Origin: Melioribacter sp.
Lineage (GTDB): Bacteria > Bacteroidota > Ignavibacteria > Ignavibacteriales > Melioribacteraceae
Reading direction: 5' to 3'
Assembly (NCBI GenBank): GCA_003155655.1
Contig: PMDS01000097.1
Coordinates: 97,251-151,375 of the forward strand
Length of the DNA stretch: 54,125 nucleotides
Shown: positions 33,967 to 46,555 of the stretch, in pieces
Position numbering within the stretch: the first letter of the stretch is position 1
Layout of the letters: each line of letters begins with the position of its first letter
Translations under genes and position numbers: made by a program
Notes under the pieces: model-generated
Told to the model about the DNA's origin: nothing
Database searches by the model: none
The model's input: the letters and a program-made list of their open reading frames with translations, nothing else

Positions 33967-35876
33967 TGGTAAAATTAGATGCTAAAGTGCCGGAAGGCAA
34001 ATTGGAAGAAAAATGGATGAACCACAAGTTCAATATGAAGCTTGTAAACCCTGCAAACAAACGTAAGTATAATATAATTGTTGTGGGAACAGGATTGGCA
34101 GGAGCATCTGCCGCTGCGTCACTTGGTGAACTTGGTTATAATGTACAAGTATTTACATTTCATGATAGCGCACGCAGAGCCCACAGCATTGCAGCCCAGG
34201 GCGGAATTAACGCTGCAAAAAACTATCAGAATGACGGCGATTCTGTTTATAGATTATTCTTTGATACAATTAAAGGCGGAGATTTCCGTTCACGTGAATC
34301 AAATGTTTACCGTCTTGCTGAAGTGAGCAATAATATTATTGATCAATGTGTAGGGCAAGGTGTTCCGTTTGCGCGCGAATACGGCGGGCTTTTGGACAAC
34401 CGTTCATTTGGAGGCGCTCTTGTATCCAGAACATTTTACGCAAAAGGACAAACCGGTCAACAGCTTTTACTAGGAGCCTATACTGCAATGAACAGGCAGA
34501 TAAATCTTGGCAAGGTAAAACTTTATACCCGCCGTGAAATGCTTGATATTGTAGTTGTTGACGGAGTAGCAAAAGGAATTGTTGTAAGAAATTTAATTAC
34601 GGGTGAGATTGAAAAATATTCTGCCCATGCAGTTATTCTTGCAACGGGAGGATATGCCAACGCTTATTTTCTTTCGACAAGTGCAATGAATTGCAATGCA
34701 ACTGCAATATGGCGGGCACACAAAAAAGGCGCTTTGTTTGCAAATCCATGTTTTACTCAAATTCATCCAACATGTTTACCTGTGCATGGAGAAGGACAAT
34801 CAAAGCTAACCCTTATGAGTGAAAGTCTTCGTAATGACGGGCGTATCTGGGTTTCAAAAATTAAACATGATATGCGCAAACCCAATGATATACCGGAAGA
34901 AGAAAGAGATTACTATCTTGAAAGAAAATACCCAACATACGGCAACCTGAGTCCACGCGATATTTCTTCCCGTGCGGCAAAAGAAGCAGTAGATGATGGA
35001 CGCGGCGCCCAGGGTAAGGAAGCTGTTTATCTTGATTTCCAGGACTCCATTAACAGGCTAGGACAAAAAGTTATTGAGGAAAGATACGGCAACCTTTTTG
35101 AAATTTACGAAACCATAACAGGAGACAATCCATATAAATCACCAATGAAAATTTATCCAGCTCCACACTATACAATGGGCGGATTATGGGTAGATTATAA
35201 TTTGATGAGTACAATACCGGGATTGTTTGTTGCGGGTGAAGCAAACTTCTCGGATCATGGCGCTAACCGACTTGGCGCATCTGCGCTAATGCAGGGTTTG
35301 GCTGACGGTTATTTTGTTATTCCTTACACAATAGGAAATTATCTTGCAGGAGATAAACCTACAATGGTTAAGACAGATCACAAAGAATTTGATAAAGTGA
35401 AAGCTGAAATTGAAGAGATGACTTCAAAACTACTTTCAATAAAAGGTGAAAGGACCGTTGATGACTTCCACAAACAGCTTGGCAGAATAATGTGGAATAA
35501 AGTTGGAATGGCACGGAACAAAAAAGGATTGAAAGAAGCAATAAAAGAAATTGCCGGATTGAGAGAAGAATTCTGGAAAAATGTAAATGTTGTTGGTGAT
35601 TCAAATGACGTTAACCAATGCCTTGAGCGCGCAGCTCGAGTTGCAGATTATTTAGAGCTTGGTGAGTTGATGGCTCTTGATGCATTGAACCGTGAGGAAT
35701 CCTGCGGAGGACATTTCAGAGAAGAATATCAGACAAAGGAAGGCGAAGCTTTGCGAAACGATGCTAAATTTGCTTTTGTATCTGCATGGGAATTTGAAAA
35801 AGCAGGCAAGTGGAAGCTTAACAAAGAGCAGCTCAAATTTGAAAGTGTGAAATTAGCGACAAGGAGTTACAAATAA
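33966..35876 (+). CDS. sdhA: Succinate dehydrogenase/fumarate reductase flavoprotein
   Basis: The protein has the FAD-binding start [21 protein letters not shown], the covalent-flavin His region [16 protein letters not shown], the substrate-site region [18 protein letters not shown], and the GHFREEYQT motif. I chose the ATG at 33966, which overlaps the sdhC stop (TGATG form), because GGAGGT ends four bases upstream. The GTG three bases earlier would be too close. Length (636 residues) fits the Bacteroidota type. SdhA oxidises succinate or reduces fumarate in the cytoplasm. Confidence 0.95.
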   Translation: MVKLDAKVPEGKLEEKWMNHKFNMKLVNPANKRKYNIIVVGTGLAGASAAASLGELGYNVQVFTFHDSARRAHSIAAQGGINAAKNYQNDGDSVYRLFFDTIKGGDFRSRESNVYRLAEVSNNIIDQCVGQGVPFAREYGGLLDNRSFGGALVSRTFYAKGQTGQQLLLGAYTAMNRQINLGKVKLYTRREMLDIVVVDGVAKGIVVRNLITGEIEKYSAHAVILATGGYANAYFLSTSAMNCNATAIWRAHKKGALFANPCFTQIHPTCLPVHGEGQSKLTLMSESLRNDGRIWVSKIKHDMRKPNDIPEEERDYYLERKYPTYGNLSPRDISSRAAKEAVDDGRGAQGKEAVYLDFQDSINRLGQKVIEERYGNLFEIYETITGDNPYKSPMKIYPAPHYTMGGLWVDYNLMSTIPGLFVAGEANFSDHGANRLGASALMQGLADGYFVIPYTIGNYLAGDKPTMVKTDHKEFDKVKAEIEEMTSKLLSIKGERTVDDFHKQLGRIMWNKVGMARNKKGLKEAIKEIAGLREEFWKNVNVVGDSNDVNQCLERAARVADYLELGELMALDALNREESCGGHFREEYQTKEGEALRNDAKFAFVSAWEFEKAGKWKLNKEQLKFESVKLATRSYK

Positions 35877-36631
35877 TGGAACATAAAAAATTAAATTTAA
35901 CTCTAAAAGTATGGCGCCAGCATGGACCCAAAACCCCGGGATGTTTTGTAACATATCCAATTGCAGTTTCTCCGGATACATCCTTTCTTGAGATGCTGGA
36001 TGAAATAAATAATGAACTTGAGAAAAAAGGTAAAGAGCCAATTGCATTTGAAAGCGACTGCCGCGAGGGAATTTGCGGCACTTGCGGACTTGTAATTAAC
36101 GGGCAGCCGCACGGACCAATTCCGCGCATTGCAACCTGCCAATTGCATATGAGGAATTTTAAGGATGGTGATACAATTTACATAGAGCCATTCCGCGCAA
36201 AAGCGTTTCCAATTATTAAGGATTTAATTGTAGACCGTTCTCCAATGGACAGAATAATGGAAGCAGGCGGATTCATTTCTGTTAATACAGGCAGTGTGCC
36301 GGATGGAAATGCAATTCCAATAGCAAAGGAAATAGCATCAGAAGCAATGGATGCGGCATCCTGCATTGGATGCGGTGCATGTGTTGCGGCATGTAAAAAT
36401 GCTTCTGCAATGCTGTTTGTAAGCGCTAAAGTCTCCCAGTTCGCTTTACTGCCTCAAGGTAAGCCAGAGCGTTACCAGCGTGTTGAAGCAATGGTAAAAG
36501 TTATGGATGAATACGGATTTGGAAGCTGTTCCAATACTTATGCTTGCGAGGCAGAATGTCCCAAGGGAGTTTCCGTAAAAAATATTGCGCGGATGAACCG
36601 CGAATATTTTATGTCAAAAATAAAAGGATAA
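35876..36631 (+). CDS. sdhB: Succinate dehydrogenase/fumarate reductase iron-sulfur subunit
   Basis: The 251-residue protein has the plant-type [2Fe-2S] ligands in [16 protein letters not shown] and a later Cys (ATCQLH). The C-terminal domain has [17 protein letters not shown] and CEAECPKGV for the [4Fe-4S] and [3Fe-4S] centres. It passes electrons from SdhA to SdhC. Its ATG shares one base with the sdhA stop (TAATG), giving a fully coupled sdhCAB operon. Confidence 0.95.
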   Translation: MEHKKLNLTLKVWRQHGPKTPGCFVTYPIAVSPDTSFLEMLDEINNELEKKGKEPIAFESDCREGICGTCGLVINGQPHGPIPRIATCQLHMRNFKDGDTIYIEPFRAKAFPIIKDLIVDRSPMDRIMEAGGFISVNTGSVPDGNAIPIAKEIASEAMDAASCIGCGACVAACKNASAMLFVSAKVSQFALLPQGKPERYQRVEAMVKVMDEYGFGSCSNTYACEAECPKGVSVKNIARMNREYFMSKIKG

Positions 36632-36660
36632 TGTCCTTTTATTAAATAAAGCTGCAATTT

Positions 36661-36691
36661 AAAATCCCGATTAATTTAGTCGGGATTTTTT
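36661..36691 (+). terminator. Intrinsic terminator after sdhB
   Basis: AAAATCCCGA and TCGGGATTTT pair around a 9-base loop and are followed by more T. It lies 30 bases after the sdhB stop. The same AATCCCG...CGGGATT stem recurs at several sites in this window. Confidence 0.88.
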
Positions 36692-36699
36692 TAAGCTCG

Positions 36700-37176
36700 C
36701 CATGGTGTACTCCCGCAAAAAACGCGGGACAGGCTGTGGCATACTAGAAAACGGATGCGGGATTAACCATGTTTACGTTTATAACTCTGGCAGGCATTAA
36801 TTGAGATCAGAGTAAAAGTTAATTAATTGTTCTTTTCTTAGCGTAAGAAAAGAACGAAAAGAAACATGCACTGCAAAATAATTGCTAAATCTTCACTTCG
36901 TTTCGGGAAGAAAAATAAACTCGCCCCGCTTATGATAATATTATTTTGAATGCGGGGCTCAGACATATTTTTCTTCTTTTCCTCAACTCCGTTCAGATTT
37001 TTAACGCAATTCTTTTGAGGTGCTCCCGACAAAGAACGTCGGGACAAGGTCTCAAAAAGGCAGTTTTTTTTCAGTTGCTTCAAAAGAAGTTCCAGCAGAA
37101 TATTCAATTATAATAAAGACGAGGCCATGTCGTAGGCTTGGTAAACATGCCCAGTTTTTACAGCTTAACAAATTGT
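36700..37176. repeat. Interspersed intergenic repeat region, no gene
   Basis: No convincing gene is present here. CTCCCGC..GCGGGA at about 36709-36729 and CTCCCGAC..GTCGGGA at about 37023-37043 are similar small hairpins followed by CAGG or CAAGG. GTTCTTTTCTTA (36829-36840) and TAAGAAAAGAAC (36844-36855) form a perfect 12-base inverted repeat. Between these, a minus-strand frame of 89 codons (36838-37107) is full of Lys, Leu and Phe. I judge it non-coding repeat sequence of a kind common in Bacteroidota genomes. Confidence 0.55.
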
Positions 37177-37208
37177 AAATCCCGGTAAATAGGCCGGGAT
37201 TTTTTTTT
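37177..37208 (+). terminator. Terminator-like hairpin without a gene upstream
   Basis: AAATCCCGG and CCGGGATTT pair around TAAATAGG and are followed by eight T. No gene precedes it on the plus strand, so it is a repeat copy or the end of a lost gene. Confidence 0.7.
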
Positions 37209-37466
37209 GAGTATTTTTTTCGATATTTCAAATTTTAATTTATAATAAAATAACAACGGGGTTAATTGCGTTTAGACCAAATTCAAGATTATTTATTTTA
37301 TTAATTATCTTTTCAGTATTACAAATATTTCTGTAGCGTCAAGGACTTCACAAAGTGGTCCCTCCGGGAGAAGGCCTGATGCTACGTGAAAAAATATTTA
37401 GTTATATTTTTAAGTTTATAGTAGATTTAATTAGAAATTACAAAAATTTCATTAATAGGAAAGAGA

Positions 37467-37595
37467 ATGGTAAATAATTGGCTTAAAGAAGTATTGAAAG
37501 ATTCTAACTATTATCTAACATTATTTGATGAAAAAGAAATAAAAGCAGTTGATGTTTTTGGATTTGAAAGCGCTGTGATTGAAGAGATGAGATAA
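37467..37595 (+). CDS. Short ORF upstream of DUF1016 gene, possible gene remnant
   Basis: A 42-codon frame starts at ATG 37467 behind AGGAAAGAG and stops directly before the ATG of the DUF1016 gene. It reads MVNNWLKEVLKDSNYYLTLF and then an acidic segment ending VIEEMR. I do not recognise a family. The coupling to a DUF1016 gene, which often sits in restriction-modification loci, suggests it is what remains of a larger gene after deletion. Confidence 0.45.
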   Translation: MVNNWLKEVLKDSNYYLTLFDEKEIKAVDVFGFESAVIEEMR

Positions 37596-38165
37596 ATGAA
37601 AGAAGAAAAATTATTTGGCGACATTAAACAGCTTATTGAGCAAGCTAATAATTTTGTTGTTCAGAATGTAAATACAACTCTTGTTTTCACAAATTATCAT
37701 ATTGGGAAAATGATAGTAGAAGATGAACAGCAAGGAAAAGAGCGTGCCGTATATGCCGAAAAGACTTTAAAGAATTTATCAAAGAGATTGACGAAAGAAT
37801 TTGGAAGCGGATATTCGGAAGATAATCTGAATAGAATGAGAAATTTTTATCTTTTATTTAATACACGAATTTCCGCGACAGTGTTGCGGAAATCTGAAAT
37901 AGTGCAGGCACCGTCTGCACAATTGGAGAAATACGCGACGGTGTCGCGTAAATCAGAAGTAATTCAAAATAAGAAAGATGCTCAGTTAGCAAAATGGCAG
38001 GCAGTGTCCGCCAAATTTCATTTTCACTTTCCACTTAGCTGGTCTCATTACTCATTTCTTTTAAGAATTGAAAATGAAGACGAAAGAAATTTCTTGGATG
38101 CCAAGGACCATTCCTTGGCAAAGCACTTTATCACGGTCAAGGCATGGGCCATGACCGCCGGGTAA
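37596..38165 (+). pseudogene. Truncated DUF1016 (YhcG-type) gene invaded by palindromic elements
   Basis: Residues 1-90 match the N-terminal domain of DUF1016 proteins (FVVQNVNTTLVFTNYHIGKMIVE, GSGYSEDNLNRMRNFYLLF). A later piece (FPLSWSHYSFLLRIENEDERNF) continues the same family. The C-terminal PDDEXK nuclease domain is missing. The region between, and the end, are made of short palindromes, and the TAA stop lies inside one (GCCGGGTAAAATC). Full family members are about 330-370 residues; this frame has 189. DUF1016 proteins are linked to DNA restriction, so this is probably a dead defence gene. Confidence 0.75.
37870..38157. repeat. Cluster of short palindromes inside DUF1016 gene
   Basis: At least six palindromes are visible. 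37870-37892 is TTTCCGCGAC-AGT-GTTGCGGAAA. 37902-37920 is GTGCAGGC-ACC-GTCTGCAC. 37932-37950 is TACGCGAC-GGT-GTCGCGTA. 37995-38013 is weaker, with centre AGT. 38099-38120 is TGCCAAGGA-CCAT-TCCTTGGCA. 38134-38157 is imperfect CGGTCAAGGC...ATGACCG. The arms differ between copies, but arm length (8-10) and the tiny 3-4 base centre are kept. Several copies are followed by AAATC or TAAATC. Confidence 0.75.
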
Positions 38166-38199
38166 AATCTTAAAATTACATAGTTATTATTTTGTGATT

Positions 38200-38230
38200 T
38201 AAATCTCGGTAAATAAGCCGGGATTTTTAT
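38200..38230 (+). terminator. Terminator-like hairpin after DUF1016 remnant
   Basis: AAATCTCGG and CCGGGATTT pair around TAAATAAG, with one G-T pair, followed by T-rich sequence. It is a near copy of the hairpin at 37177-37208. Confidence 0.7.
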
Positions 38231-38292
38231 TTTGTGTATAATTTCTAAGTGAAAAGCACTATCTTGTTAAAGAATTTTATTAGGGGTTTTAC

Positions 38293-38514
38293 ATGTACCG
38301 GCAAAAATCATACTTATTAATCTTTTTTTTGATTCTTTCGAATACAAATGGGCAGTGGCAAAAAATTGATTATCCAAAAGTACCAAGTACAATTGCAATT
38401 AAAACTACTGGTTCGAATTTTATAGTATCTACAGATGGACAAGAGGTGTATAAAGCATTAAATCGAAATTTTAATTCGACCATAACAGATTCAGGACTAA
38501 ATTCTAATCCGTGA
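38293..38514 (+). pseudogene. Truncated relative of the downstream propeller protein
   Basis: The 73-residue frame has a signal peptide (SYLLIFFLILSNTNGQW) and a single repeat-like segment (IKTTGSNFIVSTDGQEVYKALN) that resembles the repeats of the protein at 38768-40882. It stops in CCGTGACGGCGGAC, which resembles the palindromic element seen at 41906-42704. No sorting domain is present. A broken paralog is the simplest reading, although a genuine short secreted protein cannot be ruled out. Confidence 0.5.
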
Positions 38515-38767
38515 CGGCGGACTAACTACTAAGTACTAAATGTTATCCATTATCATTTCTTCTCATTTTTTTTTATATTAATAATAACCCTCGCTAATAC
38601 TCTGTACTATTACATCTCTGCTCTGCTGAACACGTGGGTGGTGTGTTGCTGTGTAATAAAATTTATTAACAATTAGAAACATGTTGCCATTTCCCTATTG
38701 AACTCTTTAAAGACAAAATTGTTATGAGTCATAAATTATTTGAAAAACGATTTCTACGAGGTAAAAA

Positions 38768-40882
38768 TTGAAAAGATTGATATTATTAACGTTTCTATTG
38801 ATTATAGTAACACAAAAAAACACTTCTTCTCAATGGAATCATTCTTATAAAATATTTGGTGGTCAAATAAATTGTCTAACTTCAAATGGAAACAAAATAT
38901 TTGCAGGTTCAATTAACGGTATATATTTATCTACAAATAATGGGACAAATTGGACACAAATTAATAATGGTCTGCCTTCAAATACTTGGGTTAAAGATTT
39001 AGTTTTCTTAGGAGAAAATATATATGCTGCTACCGACGGAGATGGTGTATATTTATCTACTGATTATGGACTAAATTGGACAGATGTTAATAGCGGATTA
39101 CCGGGCAATAATTTTATAAATGTAAACACTCTCGGTGTAAGTGAACGTAGTTTGTTTGCTGGAATGAATGGTGGTGGAGTATATTTATCAACTGACAATG
39201 GAAGTAGTTGGACTGCTAGAAATAATGGTTTACCTCTAAATCTAAATGTAACTGGATTTACAGTGAAAGGAAACAATTTATTTTGTGCTAGTTGGGGAGG
39301 GATATATTTATCAACAGATAACGGAGCAAATTGGTCTGCTGTTAATAATGGATTGGCGAATCTAGGCGTCAGTTCTCTTAAAACAGATGGAAATTATATT
39401 TATGCAGCAGTTGTGAATGTACCCGGCGTGTATTTATCTACTGATAATGGCCAAAGCTGGATAATCAAAGGAAATAACTATGCTGAATGTATTACAGTGA
39501 GTGGAAATAGTATTTATATCGGTACTTCTAATGGGATATATTTATCTACAGATAATGGGTCTAATTGGACTCTAAAAAATAACGGTATGGAAAGATTAGG
39601 TGGATTCTTTCCCTTTTACAATGATTTTGAAGTAAACGGAAATAATATATATATAGCAACCGACAGAGGGATATATTTATCAACAAATAATGGTACATCT
39701 TGGACTTCCGTTAATAATGGATTAACTTGTGTTCAAATTGCAGCAATTGCAATCAGTGGAAATAATATTTTTGTTGGTTCATTCGGAGAAAGTCTTTTCT
39801 TATCAAAAGATAATGGTCTAACTTGGAGAAATATTGACGTTGGTCATCCAGAAATCACTGCATTATTGATTAATGGGAATATTATTTTTGCAGGTGTTTG
39901 GGATGGAGATGTGTTTTTATCAACAAATAACGGTGAAATATGGACAATAAGTAATGATCGAATGGGAACTGTTTCTTCCTTTGTGGTAAAAGAAAATAAT
40001 ATTTATTCTGGTGTTTACGGGGGAGTATATTTATCCACAAATAATGGGAAAAATTGGACTCCTGTAAATAATGGGATAGATAATACATCTATTACTAATC
40101 TATTGGTAAAGGGAGATAATATTTTTGCAAGTGCATACAGTGGTAATGGCAATGGTCCAGGTACTGGAGGCGTATTTAAATCTACAGATAATGGAACAAA
40201 TTGGACAACTGTTAATAGTGGTTTAAATAATTTTGGTATTTCGTCTCTTACAACAGATGGTAACAATTTATATGCTGGAACAGGTTGGGTTGGAGTTTAT
40301 TTATCCACAAATGATGGAACAACGTGGACATTGGCAAATAATGGATTAGGTAATAAATATATTAATACTTTGGCAACTTATGGAAGCAATATATTTGCTG
40401 GAACAAATCAAGGATTATACTTATCAACAAATAATGGTGCGACTTGGACTCAAATTAATCATGATTTGTCCAATACTAATATCAATACATTATTAGTAAA
40501 TGGAAATCACATTTATGTTGGAACAAATGGAGGTTTAAGTTCAGCAATAATTCCGGATATAACTGGAATTGAAGAGAAACAATATGATTTGCCAAGCAAT
40601 TTTTCACTATATCAAAATTACCCAAACCCGTTTAATCCAAGTACAATAATCAGGTATCAGCTACCAGCTGCGGGTTATGTGAGTTTAAAAATTTACGATA
40701 TACTTGGAAGAGAGGTTGCAGTTTTAGTTAACGAAATAAAACTTGCTGGTAATTATGAAGTAAAATTTAATGGTAACAATATTCCAAGCGGAGTTTATTT
40801 TTACAGAATATCGGCAGGTGATACTTCATTACATTCAGGACAGGTTTTTGTACAGACAAGAAAAATGATTTTACTTAAATAA
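38768..40882 (+). CDS. Secreted beta-propeller-repeat protein with type IX sorting domain
   Basis: The 704-residue protein starts at TTG behind GAGG, followed by a signal peptide (KRLILLTFLLIIVTQ). The body is about 14 repeats of 35-50 residues with the core GVYLSTDNGxxWTxxNNGL, the Asp-box-like pattern of sialidase/VPS10-type propellers. The last 90 residues are a type A sorting domain: YQNYPNPFNPSTIIRYQLP, a YDILGREVAVLVN strand and SGVYFYRI. Proteins with this tail cross the outer membrane by the type IX system and are anchored or released. The ligand is unknown. The repeats are very similar at DNA level, which suggests recent expansion. Confidence 0.9.
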   Translation: MKRLILLTFLLIIVTQKNTSSQWNHSYKIFGGQINCLTSNGNKIFAGSINGIYLSTNNGTNWTQINNGLPSNTWVKDLVFLGENIYAATDGDGVYLSTDYGLNWTDVNSGLPGNNFINVNTLGVSERSLFAGMNGGGVYLSTDNGSSWTARNNGLPLNLNVTGFTVKGNNLFCASWGGIYLSTDNGANWSAVNNGLANLGVSSLKTDGNYIYAAVVNVPGVYLSTDNGQSWIIKGNNYAECITVSGNSIYIGTSNGIYLSTDNGSNWTLKNNGMERLGGFFPFYNDFEVNGNNIYIATDRGIYLSTNNGTSWTSVNNGLTCVQIAAIAISGNNIFVGSFGESLFLSKDNGLTWRNIDVGHPEITALLINGNIIFAGVWDGDVFLSTNNGEIWTISNDRMGTVSSFVVKENNIYSGVYGGVYLSTNNGKNWTPVNNGIDNTSITNLLVKGDNIFASAYSGNGNGPGTGGVFKSTDNGTNWTTVNSGLNNFGISSLTTDGNNLYAGTGWVGVYLSTNDGTTWTLANNGLGNKYINTLATYGSNIFAGTNQGLYLSTNNGATWTQINHDLSNTNINTLLVNGNHIYVGTNGGLSSAIIPDITGIEEKQYDLPSNFSLYQNYPNPFNPSTIIRYQLPAAGYVSLKIYDILGREVAVLVNEIKLAGNYEVKFNGNNIPSGVYFYRISAGDTSLHSGQVFVQTRKMILLK

Positions 40883-40912
40883 TGCTTCAAAGATTATAAT
40901 TATAAATGATTT

Positions 40913-41033
40913 AAATCCCGGTAAATTTTAATTGTTGTCGAAGACCAATCCTCGACAATGAAGGAGTTTTTCGGTCAAGGAGTGGTCCTTGACCGCCGGA
41001 GAAAATCCCGGTAAATTTAATCGGGATTTTTTT
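40913..41033 (+). terminator. Terminator apparently split by a 70-base palindromic insertion
   Basis: The half terminator AAATCCCGGTAAATTTTAAT (40913-40932) has no right arm next to it. A second, nearly identical copy at 41003-41021 does, with TCGGGATTTTTTT following. The 70 bases between hold TTGTCGA...TCGACAA (40935-40958) and the perfect palindrome GGTCAAGGA-GTGG-TCCTTGACC (40973-40994). The direct repeat around the insert looks like a target duplication. The intact hairpin at 41002-41033 should still terminate the propeller gene. Confidence 0.6.
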
Positions 41034-41083
41034 ATGCGTTTTTGGTATACTTCATATTGGATAAATAGAAATTCTACAGTAAA

Positions 41084-45019
<3,936 letters not shown>

Positions 45020-45026
<7 letters not shown>

Positions 45027-45082
45027 AAATAGTAAAAGTAAATTCAGACCAAAATGGATCGAAACGGATGAAAATGGATTAA
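45020..45082 (+). pseudogene. Stub of an ABC transporter ATPase gene
   Basis: ATG at 45020 overlaps the permease stop (ATGCTAG), the usual coupling in FecCD operons. It opens MLEIVKVNS, like the first strand of a BtuD/FecE ATPase. After about nine codons the frame runs into a ten-base repeat and stops at TAA 45080-45082. No Walker motifs follow. It looks like a deletion or insertion that removed the ATPase. Confidence 0.5.
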
Positions 45083-45095
45083 AACGGGTGAAAAC
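45050..45095 (+). repeat. Ten-base tandem repeat
   Basis: Four to five units alternate between AAAATGGAT(C/T) and (G/A)AAACGG(A/G)TG, with a period of ten bases. They fill the space between the ATPase stub and the tRNA promoter. Confidence 0.8.
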
Positions 45096-45112
45096 ATATA
45101 CGTTAATCAAAC

Positions 45113-45141
45113 TTGAAGTTTGGAGGGTGATGCTTTATATT
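45113..45141 (+). promoter_or_regulatory. Sigma-70-like promoter for tRNA-Met and secG
   Basis: TTGAAG at 45113-45118 and TATATT at 45136-45141 have an ideal 17-base spacing. The expected start is about 17 bases before the tRNA. It has the form of a housekeeping promoter, unlike the TTTG/TANNTTTG type. Confidence 0.5.
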
Positions 45142-45164
45142 TAGCGTCCGTTTTGCAAAATTTT

Positions 45165-45238
45165 GGCGAGGTAGCTCAGCAGGTTAGAGCAATGGAATCA
45201 TAATCCATGTGTCGGGGGTTCGAATCCCTCCCTCGCTA
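45165..45238 (+). tRNA. tRNA-Met (anticodon CAT)
   Basis: The 74-base gene folds into a full cloverleaf. GGCGAGG pairs with CCTCGCT, with a G-T first pair. The D arm is GCTC/GAGC, the anticodon stem is ATGGA/TCCAT with loop ATCATAA (anticodon CAT at 45199-45201), and the T arm is GGGGG TTCGAAT CCCTC. The discriminator is A, and CCA is not encoded. The first pair is not the C-A mismatch of initiator tRNA, so it is an elongator. The Ile2 (lysidine) type is a less likely alternative. Confidence 0.93.
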
Positions 45239-45258
45239 CTTTTTAACAAGGAGTCAAT

Positions 45259-45609
45259 ATGTACGCATTATTGGTTACAATATCTGTTGTTGTTGCAATA
45301 TTATTAATTATTGTTGTTTTGTTACAATCAAGCAAAGGTGGTGGATTAGCCGGTTCCTTCGGCGGAATGGGTCAATTTGGAACTGTTTTTGGAACAAGAA
45401 GAACAGCGGATTTTTTGAGCAAAATTACATGGTGGTTAGGTGGCGCACTCTTAATTTTGGCAATAGTCATTAACCTGTTTTTCTTGCCAGGTAAAACGGC
45501 ATCTACTAAGGATAGTATAATTCAAGGTGGCAGACAGCAGTCAGCGCCAACATCAGCTCCTGCGCTTCCTTCACAGCAGCGCCCAGCAACCCAGCAAACG
45601 CAGAAATAA
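45259..45609 (+). CDS. secG: Protein translocase subunit SecG
   Basis: The 116-residue protein has two membrane helices. The loop between them, LLQSSKGGGLAGSFGGMGQFGTVFGTRRTADFL, is the SecG signature. The C-terminal 40 residues are rich in Pro, Gln, Ser and Ala, as in Bacteroidota SecG. It helps SecYEG push proteins across the inner membrane. AAGGAG precedes the ATG. The gene follows the tRNA by 20 bases and may be read from the same promoter. Confidence 0.93.
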   Translation: MYALLVTISVVVAILLIIVVLLQSSKGGGLAGSFGGMGQFGTVFGTRRTADFLSKITWWLGGALLILAIVINLFFLPGKTASTKDSIIQGGRQQSAPTSAPALPSQQRPATQQTQK

Positions 45610-45618
45610 ATTTTGAAT

Positions 45619-45642
45619 AAAACCCTGAAAATTCAGGGTTTT
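45619..45642 (+). terminator. Intrinsic terminator after secG
   Basis: AAAACCCTGAA and TTCAGGGTTTT form an 11-pair stem with a two-base loop, 10 bases after the secG stop. Confidence 0.9.
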
Positions 45643-45707
45643 AATTCTCATTTAATGTTGAGTTCAATTCAAATATCAATTCTTAATTTTTTAAAATTGG
45701 TGAATAA

Positions 45708-46526
45708 ATGAAAAAGCAAATAATGCCTCCTGTAAAGGCTTATAATAATTTAGAATTTTTAAATTCTGCTGATGCAAGATCTGTAAGGATTCTTTCGGAA
45801 TTCTATGAACCAAAATCACGGTTTGAAAAGTATAATATAAAAAACACGATTGTTTTCTTTGGATCAGCAAGAATAGTGGCACGTAGAGAAGCTCTCGAAC
45901 TATTAAACAAAGCAAAAAAAGATAAATCATCCGGCGCCAAGAAAAAATTTGAAAATGCATTAAAAAAATTAGAAATGTCTCAATATTATGAAGATGCAGT
46001 TGAGCTATCAAAAAAATTAACTCTATGGTCAATGTCGCTGCCAGAGAAGGAAAGGAAATTTATTGTTTGCAGTGGCGGCGGACCAGGCATAATGGAAGCT
46101 GCAAATAAAGGAGCAAAACTTGCTAAAGGACATTCTGTCGGTTTGAACATAAGCATCCCGTTTGAACAATTTGTAAATAAATATGTTGATCCCCGTCTTG
46201 CATTCGAGTTTCATTATTTCTTTATGAGGAAATTCTGGTTTGTATTTTTAGCCAAGGCTTTAGTTGCATTTCCCGGCGGGTTTGGTACCATGGATGAATT
46301 GATGGAAATAGTTACATTAATTCAAACTAAAAAAGTTTCCAAACCATTAAAGATTATTGTTTATGGAGAAAGTTATTGGCGCGAAGTATTAAATTTTGGC
46401 GCTTTTGTCGACCATGGAATGATAAGTAAAGAGGATCTAAAAATATTTGATTTTTGCAGCACAGTTGATGAAGCTTTTGAGAAGATAACAGCGCATTTCA
46501 AAAAAAATTATCTCAATAGTAGATAA
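45708..46526 (+). CDS. LOG-family (lysine decarboxylase-like) protein
   Basis: The 272-residue protein has FFGSARI near the start, VCSGGGPGIMEAANKGA in the middle and FPGGFGTMDELMEIVTLIQT toward the end. The last matches PGGxGTxxE of LOG proteins, with Asp-Glu at the acidic position. LOG enzymes release ribose 5-phosphate from nucleoside monophosphates; many bacterial members have no tested substrate. An added helical insert lies at about 60-100. It forms a single-gene unit between two terminators. Confidence 0.9.
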   Translation: MKKQIMPPVKAYNNLEFLNSADARSVRILSEFYEPKSRFEKYNIKNTIVFFGSARIVARREALELLNKAKKDKSSGAKKKFENALKKLEMSQYYEDAVELSKKLTLWSMSLPEKERKFIVCSGGGPGIMEAANKGAKLAKGHSVGLNISIPFEQFVNKYVDPRLAFEFHYFFMRKFWFVFLAKALVAFPGGFGTMDELMEIVTLIQTKKVSKPLKIIVYGESYWREVLNFGAFVDHGMISKEDLKIFDFCSTVDEAFEKITAHFKKNYLNSR

Positions 46527-46554
46527 AAAAATCCCGGCTAAACCGGGATTTTTT
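46525..46554. terminator. Bidirectional terminator between LOG gene and rpsU
   Basis: AAAAATCCCGG and CCGGGATTTTT pair around CTAAA, with A and T runs on both sides. It overlaps the LOG stop and lies at the 3' end of rpsU on the other strand. It is one more copy of the AATCCCGG hairpin. Confidence 0.88.
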
Positions 46555-46555
46555 A

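Noticed and set aside
34336-34572. Minus-strand frame within sdhA
   Set aside because: It is a shadow of a strongly conserved gene.
36838-37107. Minus-strand 89-codon frame as a gene
   Set aside because: It lies between and over inverted repeats, has a biased Lys/Leu/Phe composition, has no domain or clear ribosome site, and looks like a frame through an interspersed repeat.
36768-37149. Transposon bounded by CATGTTTAC/GTAAACATG
   Set aside because: The 9-base inverted match over 380 bases can arise by chance, and no other element signs are present.
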